Assembly (NCBI RefSeq): GCF_947855115.1
Contig: NZ_CANTZW010000013.1
Span: 50,156-114,155, forward strand
Source of the DNA: an uncultured Parabacteroides sp.
Lineage (GTDB): Bacteria; Bacteroidota; Bacteroidia; Bacteroidales; Tannerellaceae
Reading direction: 5' to 3'
Length of the DNA: 64,000 bases
The notes under the pieces are model-generated. The model had not been told where the DNA came from. It searched no databases and saw only the letters and a list, made by a program, of their open reading frames with translations. Below, piece after piece: positions 18,508 through 28,211 of the stretch (its first letter is position 1; every line of letters starts with the position of its first letter). A program made the translations under genes and the position numbers.

Positions 18508-19413
18508 ATGAATAGAATGAAACCTACTTTATTAGTGACTTCCAGGCAAGTGATGCTCAGGGAGATGAAGGATTATTTGATGATCGCGCTGGGGATGATC
18601 CTTTACGGTATCGGATGGACTGTTTTCCTGCTGCCGAATGATATTACGACGGGGGGTGTACCGGGTATTGCCTCTATTGTGTTCTGGGCTACGGGATTTC
18701 CCGTTCAGTACACTTATTTTCTTATTAACGCTTTCTTGTTGTTGCTGGCCTTGAAGATATTGGGCTTTAAGTTCAGTATCAAGACGATCTTCGCCGTGTT
18801 TACGCTTACTTTCTTCCTATCATTGATCCAGAAACTGACGAGTGGTGTGCATTTATTGCAAGATCAGCCGTTTATGGCATGTGTGTTGGGGGCTTCTTTC
18901 TGCGGAAGTGGTATCGGTATCGCTTTCTCCTCGAACGGTAGTACGGGGGGAACGGATATTATCGCCGCTATCATCAATAAATACCGGGATATAACGCTGG
19001 GACGGGTCATGATGATCTGCGATATGATTATTATCACCTCCAGTTATTTCGTGTTGAAGGATTGGGAGAAAGTGGTATATGGCTTCGTTACGTTGTACGT
19101 TTGCAGTTTCGTGCTGGATCAGATCGTGAACAGTGCCCGCCAGTCCGTACAGTTCTTTATCATCTCGAAGAAATACCAAGAGATCGGTAAGGAGATCAAT
19201 GCGTTGCATCGGGGAGTTACGGTGATAGACGCTACCGGGCTATATACGGGGCAAGAACAGAAGATGATGTTCGTGCTCGCTAAAAAACGGCAATCCACTA
19301 CGATTTTCCGTATCATCAATGATATTGATCCGACCGCCTTTGTTTCCCAAAGTGCCGTAATCGGAGTTTATGGAGAAGGATTCGATCATTTTAAACTAAA
19401 GAAATCAAAGTAG
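18508..19413 (+). CDS. YitT family membrane protein (DUF161/DUF2179)
   Basis: The protein has 301 residues. Five or six membrane segments cover residues about 20-210 (for example MIALGMILYGIGWTVFLLP), with the family signature NGSTGGTDIIAAIINKY. A soluble C-terminal DUF2179 domain follows (HRGVTVIDATGLYTGQEQKM). The family is common but its transport role is not settled. A second ATG three codons later is an alternative start. The stop codon TAG is the first part of REP-like copy E, so the gene ends inside the repeat. Confidence 0.88.
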   Translation: MNRMKPTLLVTSRQVMLREMKDYLMIALGMILYGIGWTVFLLPNDITTGGVPGIASIVFWATGFPVQYTYFLINAFLLLLALKILGFKFSIKTIFAVFTLTFFLSLIQKLTSGVHLLQDQPFMACVLGASFCGSGIGIAFSSNGSTGGTDIIAAIINKYRDITLGRVMMICDMIIITSSYFVLKDWEKVVYGFVTLYVCSFVLDQIVNSARQSVQFFIISKKYQEIGKEINALHRGVTVIDATGLYTGQEQKMMFVLAKKRQSTTIFRIINDIDPTAFVSQSAVIGVYGEGFDHFKLKKSK

Positions 19414-19503
19414 AGACGGGGCGTGCCCCGTCTCCCACAGACTGATAGTATCTTTAAGTTACCATTTTGAGGGGATGAGACGGGGCACGCCCCGTCTCTA
19501 CAA
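19410..19503 (-). repeat. REP-like inverted-pair element, copy E
   Basis: Reverse orientation, about 94 bp. The left edge is GTAGAGAC directly after the YitT-like coding sequence and lacks the leading TT. It lies between the 3' ends of two convergent genes. A direct repeat GAATGCCCATTATG follows at 19507 and again about 15 bp later. Confidence 0.9.
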
Positions 19504-19552
19504 TTTGAATGCCCATTATGTTGAATGCCCATTATGAACAGGCATTTTGAGC

Positions 19553-22375
19553 TTACGGCTGCATGATGACCTCTACTCGGTTTCCTTGCTCCAGAAGCTT
19601 TTGGGCGAATGCCTTTATCTTACCGGGAGTCAATGCCTTTACGATAGACTCATAATCCGTGTCGGTATCGAATCCCTTGTAATAATAGTTATCCAATACG
19701 TTCAGCCAATAACTGTTCTCCTGCAAGACTTCCGCATGGCGTTTCAGCAGATTATCCTGTGTTTTCTTGAAATCTTCCTGACGAGGCCCTACCTCGGAAA
19801 GCCGTTTCAACTCATTGCGGACAATCGTGTTCATCTGCTCCCACTTAGCCGGGTCCGTATCGAAGAATATCTGTAATGTAGTTCTTCCTTCCGGGAAAGA
19901 CGAGATTCTAGCGGATACACCGACACCATACGTTCCTCCCTCTTTCTCGCGCACCTTCTCGTAATATACCAAGTCCATGACCTGCTTCAACGCGGTAGCG
20001 GTAATGATGTTCTCCAGGTTATACTCCATTTGTCCGGTATAAAGATTGGCTACCGTTACTTTCGGGATTTCCATGGAACGGTTGAAACGATTCACATAGT
20101 CTCCCTTACGCATAGATGGAACCTCTGCCGGATTTCCCTTCTCGATTTTCCCTTGAGATGGCAATGTAGCCAAATACTGCTCTATATACGGGCGAATGCT
20201 ATCGATCTGGATATTACCTACAAACGTGAATACGAAACCGGAGGCATCCGAGAAACGTTCCTTACGCATCTCCATGATACGAGGATAACTGATATGCTCG
20301 AAGTCTTGCGGACGAAGACGAGACGCCCGGGGATTATCCCCGTAAACCGCTTTAGACAGAGTGTCGCTGAAAGCCACCATCGGATTTAACTCCATGTTCT
20401 GCAATTGTGCTTTCATGCGTGTCTCGAAAGAAGCGTATGCCTCCTCGTCCATGCGAGGAGCCGTGAAACTGAGGTAAATTAACTCAAATAGGGTTTGTAA
20501 GTCGGAAGGAGCGGCCATTCCATTCACGTTCTCGCTATCTTGGCTGATGGATAAGGCGCAAGATACCTTCTTCCCGGCCAGACGCTTACTGAGATCCGTG
20601 GCAGAGAAATTACCCAATCCTCCTATCTCGATCACGTCATTGAAAACTTTTAGGTTATCGATATCCTTCGTGCTGAATAAAGTGCTTCCTCCCGGGCTGG
20701 TGGCGGTCATGATGATCTCATCTTTCTTGAACTCGGTGGGTTTTAATACCACTTTGACACCATTGCTTAAGGTGAGCACCGTCGCTCCGAAACGCTGGTC
20801 GGTCTTTGTCTCCGTGATTTGCCCCGGAGTCGGTAAGGCCGGAACTAAAGGTTCGTCGGAGACTGTCTCCTTATAAGGCTCTACCGGCATTAGCCGTGCT
20901 TTGAGGAAGGTACGGAGCAAGTCCTCCTCTGTCGGATATTTTATATTTTCTTTATCCGGTCCGGTCAATCCGATCACGATATTGTCTTCTCCGATCATGT
21001 CTTGGATGTATTGGTTGACCTGCTCTACCGGGATATTCGGGGCGATTTGGTTCAACAGCGTGTATTCCATCTCGATTCCCGGGATGTAACCGCCGTTGGT
21101 GAAATGGTTTACGTATTCGCGGACATAAGCGTCGTTCTTTTGATTGTTCCGCTCGTTGTAAGCAGACTCGTATTGTTTCAACACGTTGATGCGTGCCCGC
21201 TCGTATTCGGATGGCGTGAAACCATATTGTTTTACCCGTTGGGTTTCTTTCACGAGCGTGGTCAGCGTAGAGTCGATCTCGCCTTCCTTGGCTAGCGCGA
21301 CGACGGTCCACGCCCCCTTGTTTTTTGCGATCATGAAATTATCATCGTCGTAGGCCTGGGCGTAGATGAACGGGGGATTCGCCTGATGCAAGATGTCATC
21401 GAAACGCTCGTCCATGATTGAGGCGCAGATTTGCTGGATATAATCCTTTACCAATCCGGCGATGGTACTGTTAAGGTCGTTGGGTAATTTGTCGTGCTTA
21501 TAGAAGATATAAAGGATCGTGTTGGAAGCCTCCTTGTCTTTGGCGATCGAGATAAGAGGTAGATCATTGTCGGGAACCGGCACTTGCTCCCGTTTCGCCG
21601 GGTTGACCGGGGCAGGGACATCGGCGAACATCTTTTTGATCGTTGCCTCCACTTGATCTACATTTACATCTCCAACGATGATGATCGCCTGCAAGTCCGG
21701 GCGATACCATTTCTTGTAGTAAGCCCTCAACTCGTCCGGTTTGAAATTCTCGATCACGTCGATCGAACCGATCGGCATCCGATTCGCATAGCGGCTGTCC
21801 GGATACATCTTGGGGAGTTGTTGCTCCCATAGACGAGTCTGGGCATCCTGCTGGGTACGCCATTCCTCGCGGATGACTCCGCGCTCTTTCAGGATAGCCG
21901 AGTCGGTCAAGGCTAGGAACCCGGACCAATCGTGAAGGATCAATAAGCAGGAGTCAACCACGCCACTCTTGTTGACCGGGGCGTTGGTAATCATATAGAC
22001 GGTCTCATCGAAAGAGGTATAGGCATTGAAGTTCTCCCCGCTGCGCATACCGACGCTCTCGATGTATTCGTCCATCCCGTTGTTAGGGAAATTCTTGCTG
22101 CCGTCGAAAGCCATATGTTCCAGGAAGTGGGCCAAGCCCCGTTGATTCTCTTCCTCCAAGATGGAGCCTACGTTTTGGGCGATGTAGAAGTCTGCCCGGT
22201 CTTTGGGCTGATCGTTATGACGGATATAATAGGTCAATCCGTTACTCAATTTCCCGTATCGAACCTTTGGATCGATCGGAAGCGGTTCGGGTTCCTGCAT
22301 CTCTTGTGCCATCACTTGCGTTAAAGCGACAAAACAGAGCAGGATTGCCGTTAAGATGGAATGTCTTTTTATCAT
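19553..22375 (-). CDS. Secreted M16 family zinc metalloprotease (pitrilysin-like)
   Basis: The protein has 940 residues, with a signal peptide (ILTAILLCFVALTQVMAQ). The inverted zinc motif is HFLEH (H83, E86, H87) in GLAHFLEHMAF, and E164 in ILKERGVIREEW is the probable third ligand. Four M16 half-domains fit the length, and only the first carries the zinc site. These enzymes degrade peptides inside a closed chamber, in Bacteroidetes probably in the periplasm. It is convergent with the YitT-like gene and divergent from nothing close by. A -7 box lies at 22406-22413. Confidence 0.93.
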   Translation of the reverse strand: MIKRHSILTAILLCFVALTQVMAQEMQEPEPLPIDPKVRYGKLSNGLTYYIRHNDQPKDRADFYIAQNVGSILEEENQRGLAHFLEHMAFDGSKNFPNNGMDEYIESVGMRSGENFNAYTSFDETVYMITNAPVNKSGVVDSCLLILHDWSGFLALTDSAILKERGVIREEWRTQQDAQTRLWEQQLPKMYPDSRYANRMPIGSIDVIENFKPDELRAYYKKWYRPDLQAIIIVGDVNVDQVEATIKKMFADVPAPVNPAKREQVPVPDNDLPLISIAKDKEASNTILYIFYKHDKLPNDLNSTIAGLVKDYIQQICASIMDERFDDILHQANPPFIYAQAYDDDNFMIAKNKGAWTVVALAKEGEIDSTLTTLVKETQRVKQYGFTPSEYERARINVLKQYESAYNERNNQKNDAYVREYVNHFTNGGYIPGIEMEYTLLNQIAPNIPVEQVNQYIQDMIGEDNIVIGLTGPDKENIKYPTEEDLLRTFLKARLMPVEPYKETVSDEPLVPALPTPGQITETKTDQRFGATVLTLSNGVKVVLKPTEFKKDEIIMTATSPGGSTLFSTKDIDNLKVFNDVIEIGGLGNFSATDLSKRLAGKKVSCALSISQDSENVNGMAAPSDLQTLFELIYLSFTAPRMDEEAYASFETRMKAQLQNMELNPMVAFSDTLSKAVYGDNPRASRLRPQDFEHISYPRIMEMRKERFSDASGFVFTFVGNIQIDSIRPYIEQYLATLPSQGKIEKGNPAEVPSMRKGDYVNRFNRSMEIPKVTVANLYTGQMEYNLENIITATALKQVMDLVYYEKVREKEGGTYGVGVSARISSFPEGRTTLQIFFDTDPAKWEQMNTIVRNELKRLSEVGPRQEDFKKTQDNLLKRHAEVLQENSYWLNVLDNYYYKGFDTDTDYESIVKALTPGKIKAFAQKLLEQGNRVEVIMQP

Positions 22376-22405
22376 ATTTGTTTCATTGATAGTGAATCTA
22401 AATTA

Positions 22406-22413
22406 CAAAACTA
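22406..22413 (-). promoter_or_regulatory. -7 promoter box of the M16 protease gene
   Basis: Read on the minus strand this is TAGTTTTG, a match to TAnnTTTG, 30 bp upstream of the ATG. No clear -33 element was found. Confidence 0.5.
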
Positions 22414-22449
22414 GCAAAAAATCATGGAAAGAGGCCTTTATGATGAAAA

Positions 22450-22476
22450 AAGGAGTATCCCTCACGAATACTCCTT
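22450..22476 (-). terminator. Terminator of the GNAT / Fe-S protein operon
   Basis: On the minus strand AAGGAGTAT and ATACTCCTT form a 9-bp stem with a 9-nt loop, followed by a T run. It lies 44 bp after the stop of the Fe-S protein gene. Confidence 0.8.
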
Positions 22477-22520
22477 CCTATCAAAGTGAAACAGGCGGGG
22501 GAATGCCTTATTTCATCTCT

Positions 22521-22745
22521 TCATATCATCTCTTTATTCATCCGGTATGTCAGCGCGCCAGACGGACATTGCTTGATCTGGGCGATTAATTCGGCGGTTG
22601 TCGCGTTCTCTATCTGTATCCAAGGTCTTTCCGCAGGCTTATAAACATTGGGAAGAGTCTTTACACAAATACCGGCATGTCGGCATAGTTCCGGTTGCCA
22701 TATAATAGTAAGTTCACCATTCGTATATTCAATCTTCTTATTCAT
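22521..22745 (-). CDS. Small (4Fe-4S)-type mono-cluster protein, YjdI-like
   Basis: The protein has 74 residues from the ATG at 22745; a longer frame has no better start. It resembles the Fer4_19 (YjdI) family: a short strand, ELCRHAGICVK, then QCPSGAL near the end. Three cysteines are visible (two in the first motif, one in the second), so a fourth ligand, if any, must be a different residue. It follows the GNAT gene by 16 bp. E. coli yjdI and yjdJ are paired in the same way, which supports the call. The biochemical role is unknown. Confidence 0.82.
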   Translation of the reverse strand: MNKKIEYTNGELTIIWQPELCRHAGICVKTLPNVYKPAERPWIQIENATTAELIAQIKQCPSGALTYRMNKEMI

Positions 22746-22761
22746 ATTATTTTTATAAATA

Positions 22762-23061
22762 TTAAACATATATTCCTCTCATTACGATACGTTTCCAATC
22801 CGGATGCTTCTGGATATATCCGGTTACGAACGGGCATAACGGAACGAGGCGCAAGCCTTTCTTTTCGATATCCGAGAGAACTTTCTCCACCAATAGACTA
22901 CCGATCCCTTTACCTTCAAACTCTACGGGAACCTCAGTGTGAGTGAGATAGATTTCCCCATTCTTGTTTTTTATGTATTCTATTCTGGGTACGTATCCTT
23001 CTATATGGAATTCATATTGGTGGCGTTCTTCATTATCAATTAGTTCATAATTTTCTTTCAT
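22762..23061 (-). CDS. Small GNAT N-acetyltransferase, YjdJ-like
   Basis: The protein has 99 residues and matches the short GNAT family (PF14542). It has a beta-hairpin (EFHIEGYVPRIEYIKNKNG), then LTHTEVPVEFEGKGIGSLLV with the acetyl-CoA loop, then RLVPLCPFVTGYIQKHPDW. It is the first gene of a two-gene unit with the Fe-S protein. The acceptor is unknown. Confidence 0.86.
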   Translation of the reverse strand: MKENYELIDNEERHQYEFHIEGYVPRIEYIKNKNGEIYLTHTEVPVEFEGKGIGSLLVEKVLSDIEKKGLRLVPLCPFVTGYIQKHPDWKRIVMRGIYV

Positions 23062-23187
23062 CTCTCTATAATTTTAATACTCAACTATTCTATTAACACT
23101 TGAGGAGTAAGGTTTGTTTAATATAATTCTAATCTATTCTATATAATTTATAAGGGAATGGAACGTTAGGTATTAAACGTAAATGAT

Positions 23188-23195
23188 TACCTTCG
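23188..23195 (+). promoter_or_regulatory. Probable -7 box of the DUF2723 gene
   Basis: TACCTTCG is one base off TAnnTTTG and lies 61 bp before the start codon. A TTAGG about 18 bp upstream could serve as a weak -33 element. Confidence 0.35.
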
Positions 23196-23256
23196 CGGCT
23201 GACTGCCCGTGTGGGTATGCGAATAGAAACAATTAATTATCACACTTATACAAAGT

Positions 23257-26200
23257 ATGGGAAAGTACAAACTAATCAACAACGTGTTGGGGTGGGTCGT
23301 TTTTCTGATCGCCTCTACCGTTTATCTGATGACAATGGAACCCACCGCCAGTTTCTGGGATTGTGGTGAGTTTATCTCTTCGGCATACAAATTGGAAGTA
23401 GGCCACCCGCCCGGAGCGCCTTTCTTTATGTTGACAGCCAATTTATTTACACAGTTCGCCTCGGATCCTTCCAAGGTGGCGGTGATGGTTAATACGATGT
23501 CTGCCCTTTTTAGTGGCCTCACTATCTTATTCCTTTTCTGGAGTATAACCCATTTAGCTCGTAAGATTATCGTGGAAGACGGTCAGATGATGTCTCTTGG
23601 ACAGATGATCACGATCATGGGTTGCGGTTTGGTAGGTTCTTTGGCCTATACGTTTAGCGATACATTCTGGTTTAGCGCCGTGGAGGGCGAGGTATATGCT
23701 TACTCTTCCTTGTTTACCGCTTCGGTGTTCTGGTTGATCTTGAAATGGGAGGAAGCCGCCGATCGTCCGCACGCCGATCGTTGGATCGTGTTGATCGCTT
23801 ATTTGATGGGTCTGAGTATCGGTGTCCATTTGCTGAACTTATTGTGTATCCCGGCTATCGTGCTGGTGTATTATTATAAGAAATTCCCGGATCCTACGAT
23901 GAAGGGTACGTTGATCGCTTTGTTGGTGTCGTTCGCTATCGTTGGATTAATGATGTACGGTGTCGTACAAGGTCTGGTTGAGGTTTGCGGTTATTTCGAG
24001 CTGTTGTTTGTCAATACGTTCGGTATGCCGTATAACTCGGGTGTATATGCGTTCGTGGTTATCTTGGCAGCATCCTTGATCTGGGCGATCTGGGAGACGA
24101 TGCAAGACGAGGTCCATCCGGTGCGGATGAAAATCTCTTTTATCCTTTCGATCGTATTGCTGGGTATTCCGTTTATCGGTAGCGGTTACGTGGTCGCCGT
24201 GATCCTTACGGCGGCTTTGACGGCCTATTTGTTCATGAGCAAGCAGGTAAATATCAAGATGCTGAATACGATCTTGGTTTGCTTGATGGTAATCGTAGTG
24301 GGTTATTCATCCTATGCCTTGACATTGATTCGTGCGACAGCCGATACGCCTATGAACCAGAACGCTCCGAGCGATATCTTTACCTTGCGTACGTATCTGG
24401 CTCGCGAGCAATACGGTAAGACTCCGTTGATTTACGGACAGACCTATGTCTCCGAGGTGAAACGCGAGAACCAAGGTGGTACTTGCGTGCCTGTATCGAA
24501 AGAGGGTGAGCCGACTTGGAGTCGTGTCATTAAGAAAGATAAGAATGAGAAGGATCGTTATTATATCTCTCGTTACGATACGGAATACGAATATGTGGAC
24601 GAGTTGAGCATGCTTTTCCCGCGTATGTATAGCAGCGACGGGCGTCATGTGGCGGCTTATAAGGAATGGGCGCAGGTAAAGGGTACACCGGTGAAGTTCA
24701 ACCGTTGCGGTGAGATGGTGACGGTGATGAAGCCCACGTTCGCCGAGAACTTGCGTTATTTCTTCGCTTACCAACTGAATTTTATGTACTGGCGTTATTT
24801 CATGTGGAACTTCTCCGGACGGCAGAACGATATACAAGGTAACGGCGAGGTCTCGAATGGTAACTGGATAACCGGTATCCCGTTTATCGATGAGGTTTTA
24901 GTGGGCCCGCAAGAGGATATGCCGTTTGATATCATCAATAATAAAGGACATAACGTATATTATATGTTGCCGCTTCTGCTGGGTATCTTGGGACTTTTAT
25001 ATCAAGCATACGCCGGAAAGAAAGGTATTCAAGGATTCTGGATCACCTTCTTCTTGTTCTTTATGACGGGTATCGCGATTGTGCTTTACTTGAACCAGAC
25101 ACCGTATCAGCCTCGCGAGCGAGACTATGCGTATGCCGGATCGTTCTATGCGTTCTGTATATGGATTGGTTTCGGTGTGGCGGCCTTGGCGAAAGGATTG
25201 CAGGGGTATGGCAAGTTATCTCCGGTGGTAGCGGGTTCTGTCGCTACGGTATTGTGCTTGTTGGTTCCTATCCAGATGGGCGCGCAGAACTGGGACGATC
25301 ATGATCGCTCGAACCGTTATGTTTGCCGTGATTTCGGCGCGAACTACTTGGAGTCTTGCGAGCCGAACGCTGTCATATTTACGAATGGTGATAATGACAC
25401 CTTCCCGTTATGGTACGCCCAAGAGGTGGAAGGTATCCGTACGGATGTACGTGTATGTAATACGAGTTATTTGCAAACCGACTGGTATATCAACCAGATG
25501 AAAAAGCAAGCGTACGAATCCGCTCCGCTTCCGATTTCTTGGCAACCGGAGGATTATGTGCAAGGTACTCGCGATGCCGCTTATGTATTCCCGATGACGG
25601 ACAAGCCGATCGATTTGAAGACCGCTCTTGATTTCGTTCGCAGCAACGATCCGAAGTTTAAGAAGATACCGGGAATCAATCAAGAATTGGATTATATTCC
25701 GGCGCAGACATTAACAATGAGGGTAGATTCCTCTGCGGTTATGGCTGCCGGCGTAATCGATACCGCCAATTTGCCGCATTTGCAAAAGGAGATGAAGATC
25801 GACTTGAATGGCAAGGACGTCTTGGGTAAGCAAGAGTTGATTATCTTGGATATGTTGCAGACAAACAACTGGAACCGTCCGATTTATTATGCGATAACCG
25901 TGAGCCCGGATCAGTTCGTGAAACTGGATCCATATTTCCAACAAACCGGTATGGCTTATCAGATCGTCCCGATGGAGACGCAGGGAACCGTTCGTTCGAT
26001 CAACACGGAGAAGATGTACGACAACGTGATGAATAAGTTCAAATGGGGTGGTGTCGATACTCCGGGTGTGTACTTGGATGAGAATGTAATGCGGATGTGC
26101 AAGAGCTATCGTATTGCGTTGTTTAGCAAGCTGGCTGCCGCTTTGGTCGCTGAAGGTAAAAATGATAAGGCATTGAACGTATTGGATAAGGCGATGGAAG

Positions 26201-26514
26201 TATTGCCTCCCGAGAATGTTCCGTTGGATTACAGCGCTCTTTCTTTAGGCGAGCTTTATTACGAGTTGGGCCAGAAAGAGAAGGCAGAGAAGATTTATAC
26301 GGGTATCGCGGACAATGCGTTGCGTACCATAAACTGGTATTTCCGTTTGCGTCCGGGTCAATTATCATCTGTTGAAAGTGATTTAGGGCATAACTTGGCG
26401 GTTCTTCAAGAAGTGTTGCGTGTAAGCAAGCAATACAATCCGGAGTTCGCTAAGCCTTATCAAGAAGAATTTGATAATTACCGTATGGCATACGGATCAG
26501 TGGCAAAAGACTAA
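23257..26514 (+). CDS. DUF2723 family multi-pass membrane protein (possible protein O-glycosyltransferase)
   Basis: The protein has 1085 residues. The N-terminal half has about 12 membrane segments and the DUF2723 opening (TASFWDCGEFISSAYKLEVGH, PPGAPFFML). A large soluble part follows (about 660-1085), containing FTNGDNDTFPLWYAQEVEGI and a TPR-like C-terminal stretch. The family is large in Bacteroidetes and related to GT-C glycosyltransferases, including animal TMEM260. Transfer of a sugar to exported proteins is therefore a reasonable inference, not shown here. The acidic DCGE motif is of the kind used by GT-C enzymes. The deacetylase gene begins 6 bp after its stop. Confidence 0.85.
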   Translation: MGKYKLINNVLGWVVFLIASTVYLMTMEPTASFWDCGEFISSAYKLEVGHPPGAPFFMLTANLFTQFASDPSKVAVMVNTMSALFSGLTILFLFWSITHLARKIIVEDGQMMSLGQMITIMGCGLVGSLAYTFSDTFWFSAVEGEVYAYSSLFTASVFWLILKWEEAADRPHADRWIVLIAYLMGLSIGVHLLNLLCIPAIVLVYYYKKFPDPTMKGTLIALLVSFAIVGLMMYGVVQGLVEVCGYFELLFVNTFGMPYNSGVYAFVVILAASLIWAIWETMQDEVHPVRMKISFILSIVLLGIPFIGSGYVVAVILTAALTAYLFMSKQVNIKMLNTILVCLMVIVVGYSSYALTLIRATADTPMNQNAPSDIFTLRTYLAREQYGKTPLIYGQTYVSEVKRENQGGTCVPVSKEGEPTWSRVIKKDKNEKDRYYISRYDTEYEYVDELSMLFPRMYSSDGRHVAAYKEWAQVKGTPVKFNRCGEMVTVMKPTFAENLRYFFAYQLNFMYWRYFMWNFSGRQNDIQGNGEVSNGNWITGIPFIDEVLVGPQEDMPFDIINNKGHNVYYMLPLLLGILGLLYQAYAGKKGIQGFWITFFLFFMTGIAIVLYLNQTPYQPRERDYAYAGSFYAFCIWIGFGVAALAKGLQGYGKLSPVVAGSVATVLCLLVPIQMGAQNWDDHDRSNRYVCRDFGANYLESCEPNAVIFTNGDNDTFPLWYAQEVEGIRTDVRVCNTSYLQTDWYINQMKKQAYESAPLPISWQPEDYVQGTRDAAYVFPMTDKPIDLKTALDFVRSNDPKFKKIPGINQELDYIPAQTLTMRVDSSAVMAAGVIDTANLPHLQKEMKIDLNGKDVLGKQELIILDMLQTNNWNRPIYYAITVSPDQFVKLDPYFQQTGMAYQIVPMETQGTVRSINTEKMYDNVMNKFKWGGVDTPGVYLDENVMRMCKSYRIALFSKLAAALVAEGKNDKALNVLDKAMEVLPPENVPLDYSALSLGELYYELGQKEKAEKIYTGIADNALRTINWYFRLRPGQLSSVESDLGHNLAVLQEVLRVSKQYNPEFAKPYQEEFDNYRMAYGSVAKD

Positions 26515-26520
26515 CAAAGT

Positions 26521-27132
26521 ATGTTTATAGAACAACCGCCCTGGTTTTACAGGGCACTGTTCCCGGGGGTAACTTGGCGAATACCGGCAGAGAAGAAGTG
26601 TGTGTATCTCACCTTCGACGATGGCCCTATTCCCGAGGTTACCCCTTGGGTTTTAGATATATTGGATACGTATGGGATCAAGGCTACCTTTTTTATGGTA
26701 GGGGATAATGTGCGCAAGCATCCCGAGGTCTTCCAAATGGTGATAGATCGCGGGCATCGTGTGGGTAACCATACGTTCAATCATATCCAAGGCATCAAGT
26801 TTTGGACGAGGAATTATTTGGCGAACGTAGAGAAGGCGGCAGAGTATATCCCCAGTAATTTATTCCGGCCTCCTCACGGGCATATGCGTTTTCCACAGGT
26901 GGTGTGGCTTCGCCGCCATTATCATATCGTGATGTGGGACGTGGTCACCCGTGATTATAGTCCGCATATGACTCCGAACGGTGTCTTCAATGTGGTAAAG
27001 AACTATACCCGTAATGGTTCCGTCATCGTCTTCCACGACTCCCTGAAAGCCGAGCGCAATATGCGTGAGGCAATGCCCCGGGCCGTAGAATGGCTCCTAA
27101 AGGAAGGCTACGAATTCAAAGTCTTTGAATAG
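26521..27132 (+). CDS. Polysaccharide deacetylase (NodB domain)
   Basis: The protein has 203 residues, almost all one NodB homology domain: TFDDGP with the catalytic and metal aspartates, then NHTFNH supplying the two metal histidines, then RPPHGHMRF and IVFHDS. There is no signal peptide, so it is cytoplasmic or membrane-associated through its hydrophobic N-terminus (PPWFYRALFPGV). It removes N- or O-acetyl groups from sugars; the substrate is unknown. It probably shares a transcript with the DUF2723 gene 6 bp upstream. REP-like copy F begins 7 bp after its stop. Confidence 0.9.
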   Translation: MFIEQPPWFYRALFPGVTWRIPAEKKCVYLTFDDGPIPEVTPWVLDILDTYGIKATFFMVGDNVRKHPEVFQMVIDRGHRVGNHTFNHIQGIKFWTRNYLANVEKAAEYIPSNLFRPPHGHMRFPQVVWLRRHYHIVMWDVVTRDYSPHMTPNGVFNVVKNYTRNGSVIVFHDSLKAERNMREAMPRAVEWLLKEGYEFKVFE

Positions 27133-27139
27133 TGATTAG

Positions 27140-27235
27140 TTGTAGAGACGGGGCGTGCCCCGTCTCATCCTCTCAAAATGGTAATTTAAAAATACTATCA
27201 GATGGTGGGAGACGGGGCACGCCCCGTCTCTACAA
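27140..27235 (+). repeat. REP-like inverted-pair element, copy F
   Basis: Forward orientation, 96 bp. It is open in the frame of the following gene, so an automatic caller could extend queG upstream by about 41 codons of translated repeat. Confidence 0.92.
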
Positions 27236-27254
27236 CAAAATCAAGATATTGATT

Positions 27255-28205
27255 ATGGGTATTTCCCGATTCATAAAAGATAAGGCAATGGAATTAGGCT
27301 TCTCCGCTTGCGGCATCGCTAAGGTAGCGAAAGCCGCAAGCGAGGAGGCTTATTTTGACCAATGGATCGCGGAAGGTTGCCATGCGGGAATGAAATACAT
27401 GGAGAATCACCGGGATATCCGTCTCAATCCGGAAGGCTTGGTGGAAGGTGCCCGATCTGTTATCTCTGTAGCTTTGAATTATTATCCGAAAGTTCTCCGG
27501 AATCCGGTGGAACCTTATATCTCCTATTATGCGTATGGAGAAGATTATCATGGGGTCGTAAAAGATAAACTTCGCCAATTATGGAAAGCGATAACCGAGT
27601 ATTATCCTTCCCGCGATAAGACCTGTGGTAAATCTGATAGCCTACCCCCGGAGGCCCGTGTATTCACGGATTCAGCCCCTCTGTTAGAGCGTTACTGGGC
27701 TTGGAAAGCCGGTTTGGGATGGATCGGAAAGAATACGAATCTAATTATCCCCGGTAAAGGCTCTTTCTTCTTTCTTGGGGAGATCGTGACAACCTTGGAA
27801 GTCGATACCTATGATTCCCCCCAAAAGAATCGCTGCGGTTCCTGTACCCGCTGTTTGGACGCTTGTCCTACCGGAGCTCTGGAAGGACCGAGACATTTGA
27901 ATGCCTGCAAATGCATCTCCTATCTTACGATCGAGCATCGTGGGGAAATCCCCGCTGAGCAAGCCGCCCTTTTAGGTAACCGTATCTATGGTTGCGACAC
28001 CTGCCAAGTGGTTTGTCCTTGGAATCGCTTCGCCCTGCCTACGGAAATAGCGGCTTTTCACCCCAGCCCTTCATTGCTTTCCCTTAAAAAAGACGACCTC
28101 AAGGCTTTGAGTCGTGAGGATTATAATCGTATCTTTGCGCGTTCGGCGGTGAAACGCGCCAAATATGAGGGATTATTACGAACAATACAATATCTAAAAG
28201 ACTAA
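27255..28205 (+). CDS. queG: Epoxyqueuosine reductase
   Basis: The protein has 316 residues from the ATG at 27255. Upstream in-frame codons are translated repeat and are excluded. QueG reduces epoxyqueuosine to queuosine in tRNA, using cobalamin and two 4Fe-4S clusters. Visible landmarks are the N-terminal LGFSACGIAKVAKA, the cobalamin-domain WIGKNTNLIIPGKGSFFFLG, and the cluster motifs CGSCTRCLDACP and CDTCQVVCPWN. Length is slightly short but typical for Bacteroidetes. The S37-type peptidase gene begins 6 bp after its stop. Confidence 0.95.
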   Translation: MGISRFIKDKAMELGFSACGIAKVAKAASEEAYFDQWIAEGCHAGMKYMENHRDIRLNPEGLVEGARSVISVALNYYPKVLRNPVEPYISYYAYGEDYHGVVKDKLRQLWKAITEYYPSRDKTCGKSDSLPPEARVFTDSAPLLERYWAWKAGLGWIGKNTNLIIPGKGSFFFLGEIVTTLEVDTYDSPQKNRCGSCTRCLDACPTGALEGPRHLNACKCISYLTIEHRGEIPAEQAALLGNRIYGCDTCQVVCPWNRFALPTEIAAFHPSPSLLSLKKDDLKALSREDYNRIFARSAVKRAKYEGLLRTIQYLKD

Positions 28206-28211
28206 ATTACC

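Noticed and set aside
27132..27254. N-terminal extension of queG by 41 codons
   Set aside because: The extension is REP-like copy F read in frame; the ATG at 27255 gives the normal QueG N-terminus.
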